From NCBI GenBank assembly GCA_032622095.1, contig CP136064.1, positions 174,982,247 to 175,046,246 of the forward strand: a stretch of DNA of 64,000 bases. The letters run 5' to 3'. Made by a program: the position numbers and the translations under genes. Below, one piece after another: positions 55,382 to 64,000 of the stretch. The notes under the pieces are model-generated. The model had not been told where the DNA came from. It saw nothing but the letters and a program-made list of their open reading frames with translations, and ran no database searches. Every line of letters begins with the position of its first letter. The stretch's first letter is position 1. Origin of the DNA: Siphonodentalium dalli. Its lineage: Eukaryota > Mollusca > Scaphopoda > Gadilida > Siphonodentaliidae.

Positions 55382-57600
55382 CTGAAAATAGACAATAACT
55401 GTAAATGCTGATGTCTTGGTAATTGTTGCATTTAATTCGTACCTTATAACTTCACACCATTTGGGTTCTAAATTTTGAAATCATGGTATAAACCTTCCGA
55501 TTATTGTATCGGTTGTTAAGGCTATGATATGGTAGTTGTGATCGCCCGATTGCTTCGTGTCAGCTATGTTGAAGCTAATTTGTCAAATGGCAAACAGCGA
55601 ATGCATTTCTTGGAAAAAAAAGTCTTGGAAAAATGGCAGTTGTAAAATCACTTGTGGCTTTGTAGAGATCTTATTTGTCTTTTAATAAACGATGGTGGCG
55701 TACACTTATGTTACAAGCAGTTTGCTGTTCATTGCCTAGCACACCATACAAGTAGTACCCTTTTGAAAATTACTGTGATTTGTCAGTCGCTGATTATGCA
55801 TGCTTGGAATATTCACTACTGAAGTTGTGTGGGTCTCTCGGCTTGAGAATGCAATGTTCATTCGTAAATTTAAATTCTCAGTTGTTTCAACGAAACTCTT
55901 CGTAATATATCACTGAAAAAGCATTGCAACCGTTTTTAGAGCACCCACCTGGTCTCTTCGCTAGACTGGTTCCTGACCCATATAGGCGAAGAAGTACGAC
56001 GATATCGCTCTGTAACGTATCCGCCCAAAAATAAGGACGCCCAAACAGAGCGATGACAAGGTTTATAGTCCGGAGAACAGTCAAAGCTCTGCGTTTGCTT
56101 TAGATACATTCTGAACTCCCTCAGAAAGAACTCTGATACAGTTCGTCTCTTTTAGTTTTCTCTCTTTCGATTCCATTTGTTTATTTTCAAAGTACTCATT
56201 AGTCTCAAAATATGTTAGCGGTGTGCACACGGAGCACCGATATCTATCAATGTCGTTATCCTCTGCTGGGTTTGACGCTGTTGCAACAGCAGGTTTTACA
56301 AGATACTTGCTAATTCAGGAAAAAGGCTCGTGCGATACGATCGTTGGCATCATCAAAATTAAATGACATCGGTAGTAATAATATCGTGTTTATAACAGTC
56401 CATAAGTGATAAGCTTCCCAAAATAAATGCCGCATGTACGTGATACAATTTTCCTATAAATTCCAATTAAACTATATGAATGACTGCACAAATAAGACGT
56501 GCATTCGTGCAGCAACCGGTACAGTACTGTTTTCAATTCTTTTACTCTGGGTCGACCACAAGTCTCGTACATTAGATCAGTGATATTTTAGATTAGCAGA
56601 AAGCCTGTTGCAATGCTATTTCGGTGATATATTACGAAGAGCGTTGAAACAACTGCGAATTTAACTCTTTTTCTTAATCGGTTATGTAATAGAGGTGAAA
56701 ATCGATGAGCCGATTGACATGTATCCGGAAGAGATTGGTGACGAACGGCGTTAAGTCGTTTATATATATATATCTTTTCTTCTTCCATAATTTGAAGAGC
56801 ATAATATATATGTACTGGATTGACAAATGAATAACATAAACAGAGACGAGAAAATATAATACAGATGAGTATAGTGCCCAGGAAATATGCCTGTTAATAG
56901 TCGTGCTATATGAGTTTGTTGACTTAATTTCAAGGATGAACCAGAGACTTTGTGGAGCATGGGCATACAATGGTGAACTTAGGAGACATCGTTGTATAGC
57001 ATTTGTTGGATGATAGATATTTTCGTAATTATTGCCGATAAAATGTCACTATATATATTTGATGGAGTGTTTTTGGAAATATCCAAGTCGAAGTTAAGTA
57101 AAGAAATAAGAACTTTGTCTTTGGGTTGATTTCCTCCGACAGTAAATCTGACAACGTCGTGACATGTCACAGCAACCGAAAGGACGTTAGACCCCACAAA
57201 CCAACCACATCGCATTTGCATGTTGGATAAATGGCCAGATATATCGTGATGACTACGAATCTTGGAAGGAGGGTTAAGATAGGTCAATAAATACACAAAA
57301 TATCGATTTCCGTGTTGTATATATACTCCGAAAAAAGCCGAAGTCGCAGGAATTTCCGAGCTTATCTCATTTTTTTTCCGCACAGAAATTAGATAATGCT
57401 CTTTGTGCAGACCATATAAGAAATAGAATAACATTGGATGCTCTTAGTTATTTTATGCTGAATAAAATTGGAAACTGAGTTTTCTGTAGCGTATGCAATG
57501 AATAAGTCTTTCTGTGGCATATGACAGAGGTTTACACAAGCGAGCTCATGAAATGTCTATATATAGGCCGTTTGTTGAATTTACTGTCTGAACACATCAA
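55382..57600. other. 5' flank or first intron of the phospholipase gene
   Basis: No coding similarity found. The longest open frame, 151 residues on the minus strand at 56979-57434, has no motifs I recognise and is within what chance allows in AT-rich DNA of this size. Confidence 0.45.
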
Positions 57601-57720
57601 ATGCAAATGAATAGGAATCCTGCTCAACGTGTGCATGTTATCTGACGTCAGGCCGCTTATATATAAATGAATAGGAATCCTGCTCAACATGTGCATGTTA
57701 TCTGACGTCAGGCCGCTTAT
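57601..57720. repeat. Two tandem 60-bp units, each with a TGACGTCA site
   Basis: Units 57601-57660 and 57661-57720 differ at about four positions. Each holds ATGAATAGGAATCCTGCTCA and ATCTGACGTCAGGCCGCTTA. TGACGTCA (57643-57650 and 57703-57710) is a full CRE palindrome. The pair lies about 2.2 kb upstream of the first recognised exon of the minus-strand gene. Confidence 0.93.
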
Positions 57721-57844
57721 ATATATTTCCAGAACATCTCTCCAGATGAATAATAGACCATTCAAATGTATTCTTTTGTAACTGAATTCAGTCAATTAAT
57801 TATGGAATAATTTAGTCAAGAAGGGGTTAATAAGTACATCCAGC

Positions 57845-57940
57845 ACTATAGCTAGATCATGCCATGAATATCTATACTAGCTACGCCCGAAAGTCAGAGT
57901 AGGGATTCGTGGCATGATCTTAGCTTATTCAGCATTTACG
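57845..57940. repeat. Fragment of the 53190 foldback family
   Basis: TAGATCATGCCATGAAT and GGGATTCGTGGCATGATCTTA are inverted relative to each other and resemble the arms' outer ends at 53190-53240 and 53645-53690. Confidence 0.75.
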
Positions 57941-58800
57941 GTCGAGGTTGTAAGTTTGCTTCATCGTTATGATACGATCCTAAAGCCCAAGCGCTAATTC
58001 ATTGAATGACATTATGCAACACTTGTCCTAATTTCACCAAAACGTCACTAATATATGTAGATACACATGCAATACATATTGCAGGTGATGAAACAAAAAT
58101 TACCAGTCATTCTCGGATGTATACCCGTAAGGCATATTTGTTTATCTATATTTAGCAATGAATCCATAATTTATAGCCCATAACTCTATTTATAGTACAT
58201 AAATGGTGCATACATTTACAGAACTGAATAATTAGGACACCGTAAGTCGAAACGAAGTTGGCAGACTAGAACAGGGGTGTCTTTCAAATAGTTACCCAAA
58301 CTTTAAGTTCTATATCCCCTGCCTATATTTCGAACACTGACGCACATGGACATGCATGTGCTATAGTATACACTATTCCTTTTGTGGCGATTTTCGGGAA
58401 CAACAAAAGAAAACCAAAGTTTCACCCATGTTTGAATATCCGCGCGCAGTTTTTTTAAGTTGCACACGCTCTGCAATGTGTGTGCGAAATTAAAACTGGA
58501 AGTATATATGGAGAGCTGGTACAATCAACACTGAATCCCCACTTATGGACCTACTCCCCCACTCAACCACCAGTTCTCTATTATTGATCTACTATATGTA
58601 CTGCCTTCCAGAGTAGCTGAATAACACTTGACTAACATATATATGATGAAAATACCCCTTCGTTCCGACATTTAGTTAAAACGAACAAACAATCACACAC
58701 ACCCCACCAAATAATATAGTCAAGAGTTCAGCCGGTGGAGGTTGTTGAATATTTGTCAGGATCAAAATCGCAATGAAAACACCAGTAATTTAGTTATTAA

Positions 58801-59168
58801 AAGTGATGTGAAACACTCCGGTAGGGTGATCAAATAGAAATGGAGAATAATCTTGTTCAAAGTAGTTATTTTTACAAATATTATATCTAAATTGACAACA
58901 CACACCGTCATTCGTATTTATTGTTTAAATGCAGTGACTGACAATGACGAAATCGTTTTCGTTAGTTGATCGCCGATAGAAGCGTCCCGATTCGAGTAGT
59001 AAATATTTACAATTTAGCGTAGTTCAGACAATGTTTTCTATGGAGTGGTACGGTCGATTTGCTTGAGATTTTCGGTGATGTTAGTAGAATGATATATTCC
59101 TCCATTTGGCATAGCACCTGAATACTAACTGATCAGTTTCACGCACCGAACAAGTACATAATATGTCT
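58801..59168 (+). mobile_element. TTAA element, AGACATATTATG family, 368 bp
   Basis: TTAA on both sides (58797-58800, 59169-59172). The left end is AAGTGATGTGAAACACTCCG; the right end reversed is AGACATATTATGTACTTG. Other copies: 21394-21679, 63639-64000 and the fragment 5036-5180. Confidence 0.92.
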
Positions 59169-59234
59169 TTAACACTATCAGTATATCCGAATTGAAATGT
59201 TGACCCAATAATTAAAGGGGCCTTGTAGTTAAAT

Positions 59235-59460
59235 CAGCATTTAATATATAATGGCTGCTCAATATCAAAGCTTTCGGCCACAGGCCTTCCTCAGTGATGA
59301 TCCAAAATACACTTTCGGCTACATGTTACAAGGTTACTTATATAAAATTTTAGATAAGTAATCTTGTAACATGTAGCCGAAAGTGTATTTTGGATCATCA
59401 CCGAGGAAGGCCTGTGGCCGAAAGCTTTGATATTGAGCAGCTATTATATATTAAATGCTG
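59235..59460. repeat. 226-bp near-perfect palindrome
   Basis: Arms of about 100 bp include CAGCATTTAATATATAATGG, AAAGCTTTCGGCCACAGGCC and AAAATACACTTTCGGCTACA, and are mirrored with only a few differences around a 20-30-bp A/T-rich centre. No transposase. Probably a foldback-type element; the borders lie at the CAGCATTTAATA motifs. Confidence 0.95.
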
Positions 59461-59654
59461 ACTATCAGTATAGTTTGGAAGAGTATTATAATATGGTATG
59501 ACGAACAGAAAAATTATATTTATCAATGCGGAGTCAATGATATATAGTTCCAGAAGGAAACAACTAAGAATTTCCGAGTTCCTTTGCTGCATTTTGTGTT
59601 CGCTGAATTAAAGCAGTTCAGTGATATTTTCCATCAGAAAGGTCATGCATATTG

Positions 59655-59680
59655 TATATATATATATATATATATATATA
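59655..59680. repeat. (TA)13 microsatellite
   Basis: Uninterrupted TA dinucleotides followed by CGCAC. Confidence 0.9.
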
Positions 59681-60474
59681 CGCACTTCCATCGACGCCTA
59701 TAATATTTATAATATATATATAGATCCTCTAATACACTGATGCGAAGAGGTCACAGATATAGATCAAAGCATATACCCTCAATTTATGTGGTAATATACA
59801 TGAATGTAAACATGCACCTTGTTTCCGGTGCTCTTTGCGCATGTGCCGCATCGCTGTGTATTGGTTCTGACAAATATATGTATGTTGAATGTCAACAAAA
59901 TTTTCAAACTTAGACAACCGGGTTTGTTCGTCGTGTGTACCTGTAAATTCGCAATAGTTTGCCGTGACATCAGCAGATTAACACCATGAGCTGCCTCTCA
60001 ATTAAGTGGCTAATGAGAAAGTATATATACACGCCCCAATAACATCAAATGAGTCACGAAGTTAACTACATGCCTGGGGCAAGCGGACATGTTCATTAAT
60101 GGCAGTTTGTGGGGAGTTTTAAGATGACATGGTGGGGATTGCTGAGACAAACACCATAGGTATACCCTCAGAGGGAGCGACATATCCTGCCAGGTCGACC
60201 AGTGAACTGAATGATCGCAAGAAATAAGCACAAAAGGAGCATAGGCGCCTTTACCATATCATGCTTTTCTTTTCAAATTTCTTTCTTCTTTTCTCCGCCC
60301 TCAGTTTTTATAGTAACGGGCACATCCACACTGGCTTGATCTTTATGTTTTTGTTCAATGACTTTTGCTCGATAATTTCGCGCATCCCAAATATTTCACT
60401 GACATGAGCGCTATAATATATATACATGTAATGCATGTGCAATTGTTTAGAACGCACCGCAATCGACACATTAA

Positions 60475-60983
60475 AGGCACGAGCGGTGTTCGTTGCAGAA
60501 ATATTCATATTTGTTCAAATCGCGATCAACAGAAGGAATATTAAAATATATATAGTTTTGTTCATATGCCAAACATAATAAGTGCGTAAATAGTATATTG
60601 TCGCCAAGACATACGATGGTGTATGCAAACAAGAGCCTGTTCGTGTTACAGTAGTTATGCGTCTGTTCACATAACACAGCGCAATTATATTGGTTAATCA
60701 CACAAAAATGATATAAACGCTCTTTATTATTTCCATATCAGGAAAACAGTAAACTCTTTATGTTTACCATATCCGGATCTAAACAAAAGCCAGGAAACGT
60801 AACGTTTTTTGCTTTTGTTTACATAACAAAGGGGGGAAAATTGACAATAACATACTGTTTATTCCATATTTCTGATTGGTATAAGAACAAGGTCTGTCTA
60901 TATTTTACTATTCTTTCTGTTTATGGTTTTTGGCGGATGTGAATATCTTAACAGCATACCCAGCGCCAACGCCGCCCGTGTCT
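60475..60983 (+). mobile_element. TTAA element, AGGCACG(A/G)GCGG family, 509 bp
   Basis: TTAA on both sides (60471-60474, 60984-60987). The left end is AGGCACGAGCGGTGTTCG; the right end reversed is AGACACGGGCGGCGTTGG. Closely related to 30519-31037. Confidence 0.93.
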
Positions 60984-60987
60984 TTAA

Positions 60988-62132
60988 AACGACATTATCT
61001 TAAATTCCCTCACATTTAATGGTTTCATGACAAAAGTTCTGGCTGTGGATTTCTTCTTCATCTCTATTAAAGCATTCCATTCCACTTTATTGAGATTAAA
61101 GAACTGAATTGTGTCTATAAAACACGAATGCATAAAAACTTTTGACCACGTCAATTCCTTGTCACACACCATCATCCATACATCGATGTGAATATGACTA
61201 GTTCGGCACAACTTACCGTTGTTGTATACTCTCCAAGCAAAGACGCGGCTTCTTTGATCTGAACATTATGAAGAGTCCCGAAAAAAACAATTCTTGGCAA
61301 GATTTTTCTCCGACTGCATGCACTCCCCGGTTTCCAATATTATCACACTGGCTCAGGCTTCACTCCAGGGTTTCCAATATTGTCACACAACCCCTGTGGT
61401 GGCGTGCACTGCGGGACAACTGCGGTCTATACACGTCGCCAATGTTGCATTAACAAACGTTTACGCTCTGTTTATGCGGCAAGATCTCTGAGAGAATTTA
61501 CTCGCTTGTTCGATCGTTCCATTCACATGCATGTCAATGCAGTTAGTCCAATATAGTTTTGCTTAGGTCGTATATCAATTATGGCCTCTAATTGATAACT
61601 AAAAGAAACATAAACCAGGTGGGAAATATTTTGAATTGAAGCAAGGAGTGTTTTATTGTGAATGGTATGTGCTATGAAACGATTTTTGGCAGATCAAGGT
61701 CGTTTGGGTCCAATTTCTGTTGTGTGGGTCGAGTTAAATGAGGCAATATTTACGGTGAATGCGGAACTTATTATTATCCCGCCCACGTACGTCCACCGCG
61801 AAATAGATCACATGTTAAGTACATTAGGGTGGATGATTACCATATATTATTTATTGTACGGGTATGTCTATATCAAGATAACACCATGTCATAAACAGGT
61901 AAGAATTTGTGCGTGGTGTTAAAAGGCTAAACGTTAACACTTATATTTCTAACACGTTTATAAAATATATTAATTATTTTACAGGTTATATGTATAACAT
62001 AACCAGACAGACGAAAAGCTAATGCCAATGCACATATATTCTTTTCGTGGGTTTAAACAAAATAAAAACAAAAATTTGCAAGGCTAGTCATTGGATAGTT
62101 TGACAGGAAATATTTGCAACAAACGCACTTCA
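60988..62132. other. Non-coding; one possible 42-nt exon on the minus strand
   Basis: At 61258-61217 (minus) a 42-nt segment is bounded by ATGTTCAG and GTAAGT. It is open in all three frames (for example IKEAASLLGEYTTT). It could be a 5' exon of the phospholipase, of a neighbouring gene, or chance. CAGG(C/G)TTCCAATATT(A/G)TCACA-like sequence is duplicated at about 61329 and 61369. Confidence 0.3.
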
Positions 62133-62136
62133 TTAA

Positions 62137-62616
62137 AGGTACTCAATCCGTAAAGAGGGTCATCATCTCAACAGATTCCAACAACAACAATCCGATCAGA
62201 GGGTCCTATATTACTATTTCTTTGGCTTTGGGGGTAAAAAATATTTGATTCGAGTCGAGGAACCCATCAAACAAAGCTCCAAGTTATTAGATATTGATTT
62301 TTGAAATTTGTTATGTTCTCGAGATGAGTACTAATAATTCCGTCAATTTCGTATCCTGCTCGAGATTTTTATACCAAAACTCTATTCAAACAGACAAGGA
62401 TGGATAACTCTAAAATCAAGTGGTAATAAAAACGCAATTTTGACTGAGATCTGGGCCAGAAAGTATTCCCGATAATGAAAAATAATAGATTTCTAAAATT
62501 GATATCTAACAAATCTGAGCTTTGATGCGTGACTTCCTCGACTCGAATCAAATATTTTTGACCCCCGAAGTCATTGAAATAGTAATTCAGAGGAGTTTTA
62601 TCGGATTGAGTACCTT
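62137..62616. mobile_element. Foldback TTAA element, AGGTACTCAATCCG family, 480 bp
   Basis: TTAA on both sides (62133-62136, 62617-62620). Same length as the copy at 28162-28641 and in opposite orientation, with arms containing GATTCGAGTCGAGGA and its inverse. Confidence 0.95.
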
Positions 62617-62620
62617 TAAC

Positions 62621-63634
62621 TAGCCTATGGACCCAGTTAGTGTATGCTCTCAGTGCTGAATTCACGAATGTCTGCGAGAAAAATAAATAAAACAATTGTC
62701 CTTAAACCAAAATACGGGGAGGGAACACAACTTGACCGACCTCTACCATTCTGGACTCCTCGACTTATGACATCTAAGACTGGTTGAACATGCACGGAAT
62801 CAGCTGACGAGGTTTGCATGCCAATTTCGACCTCCACCCCAGTTCAACACTTCAAAATCCCGTTCGGCAGTTCAGTGTGTACAGTTAAGCAGATTACTTG
62901 CAATCGACGGGGTGTACCAAAATATCACCATCACAAAATTGAAATAATACAGAGGGATCCTAAGAACACAATCATTGTGGTAACTATAGTGCTATGCTTT
63001 TCTGCATCGTTTCCAGTAGAAACCACCCCATTGAGGCAATGAGGGCCATTTTGACTGCAATTTTTATTTAATCGCACTTTCTCAAATTCCCCAAGGCTGC
63101 CAGCTAGTCAGCAATGATTTATTCTCATGACACATGATAGATGTGTATGGAGATCTTACTTAACTTATATACAAAGATTGGTATCAAATATATACAATAT
63201 GTACACGTGCGGTAACGGATTCTTCAAAATGGTGCTCTAGACAACCGAGAAAGAAACTGCATGTATATACGCGAAAACAACCATTTGTCACTTGGCGACC
63301 GGAGCCGGACTATACGATAATTAATTAGAAAACAAGCCTAAATCCGCATTGGTCGTATTACGAACGCTCTTTAAAATGTTCAACAAGATCATAAACGCCC
63401 TTTATTGGAGACAATCGTCGGTCTTGGTAGCGGTAAAACGTTTTCGACAGTTATTCGTGATATCCTCTACGTTATTTTCATATTAAATCCTCCTATTTTA
63501 GAATTACTGTGATAGCTATAGGGGCATATATAGAGAACGAACCATTGAATTACCATAATTTATTGTCCAATCGGATTCGGAAGCTGATCCACTTTGTTTC
63601 CATGAAGATTCATTTGGAATGAAGCCAACTATTG
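62621..63634. other. Non-coding, nothing recognised
   Basis: Open frames on both strands around 62640-63040 are short and resemble nothing I know; no splice-supported exon was found. Confidence 0.45.
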
Positions 63635-63638
63635 TTAA

Positions 63639-64000
63639 AGACATATTATGGACTTGTTCCGGTGCGTGAAATTGATGTTAGTACCCATGCGCTATCCCAA
63701 CCTGAGGAATGTAGCATTCTACTAACATCGCAGAAAATTTCACAGAATCGACCGTACCACTCCATGGAAAACATTGTCTGAACTGCGCTCAGTTGTACAT
63801 ATTTACATCACAATTCGGGACGAAACTATATATCGGCTATAACCTAACTCAAATGATTTCGCCATCGAGAGTCGTTGCATTTAATTAAGAATGACTGTTT
63901 GTGCTATCAATTTGGATTAATATTCGTAAAAATAACTACATTGAGGCAGATTAATCTCAATGTCTTATGATCACCCTACCGGAGTGTTTCGCATCACAGA
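63639..64000 (-). mobile_element. TTAA element, AGACATATTATG family, cut by window end
   Basis: TTAA at 63635-63638, then AGACATATTATGGACTTG. Continues to CCTACCGGAGTGTTTCGCAT at the edge, so only the last few bases and the second TTAA lie outside the window. Confidence 0.9.

Noticed and set aside
56979-57434. 151-residue open frame on the minus strand
   Set aside because: Longest unassigned frame, but no motif or composition signal. One frame of this size is expected by chance in 64 kb of AT-rich DNA read six ways.
62637-62837. Coding-looking stretch on the minus strand (HVQPVLDVISRGVQNG)
   Set aside because: No supporting splice acceptor or neighbour exon, and no family recognised; frame length is ordinary.
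1-64000. tRNA, rRNA or snRNA genes
   Set aside because: I saw no sequence with recognisable A and B boxes or conserved rRNA/snRNA blocks; a covariance-model scan would be needed to exclude small RNA genes.

Overview
This is a eukaryotic window, AT-rich and with long introns. It contains one confidently identified protein-coding gene and a dense load of decayed transposons. The animal is most likely a marine lophotrochozoan, probably a mollusc. I base that on the style of the LINE relics, a repeat ending in an AGGTGAGCTAA-type tail (8100-8180) of a kind I associate with bivalve genomes, and the many short foldback elements. The assignment is an inference from memory, not from a search.

The gene lies on the minus strand and runs from about 55381 down to 18907. 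It encodes a cytosolic phospholipase A2 of the PLA2G4A type. I could place 14 exons with consensus splice sites and consistent phase; together they encode 946 residues plus a stop, and only the extreme N-terminus (the start codon) is missing. The protein has a calcium-binding C2 domain, then an alpha/beta lipase domain with the oxyanion GSGGG, the nucleophile GLSGS, the catalytic Asp in VDAGL and a conserved MAPK-type Ser-Pro site. It also has a long acidic linker and a C-terminal extension of about 150 residues containing a tandem 48-residue duplication. A poly(A) signal lies about 265 bases after the stop.

Region by region. 1-8200: Tc1-type transposon, two LINE 3' halves and a mollusc-style repeat. 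8200-13040: little recognisable, with degenerate tandem repeats. 13044-17334: a 4.3-kb element with a 9-bp target duplication, filled with a satellite of 516-528-bp units. 18052-18415: a foldback element. 18600-55400: the phospholipase gene, whose introns hold most of the other elements. 55400-64000: the 5' flank of the gene, with further foldback elements and a duplicated 60-bp unit carrying a CRE-like site.

The strongest non-genic signals are four. (1) A transposon family whose two ends are inverted arrays of a 16-bp unit containing CCGAAGGTTC, with perfect 8-bp target duplications and one copy nested in another. (2) At least five families of short elements with TTAA target sites, most beginning AGG; one occupied site and its empty counterpart are both present in the window. 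(3) The satellite-filled element at 13044. (4) A 1.8-kb unit bounded by two identical 451-bp repeats, inserted 20 bases from the splice donor of the catalytic-serine exon.
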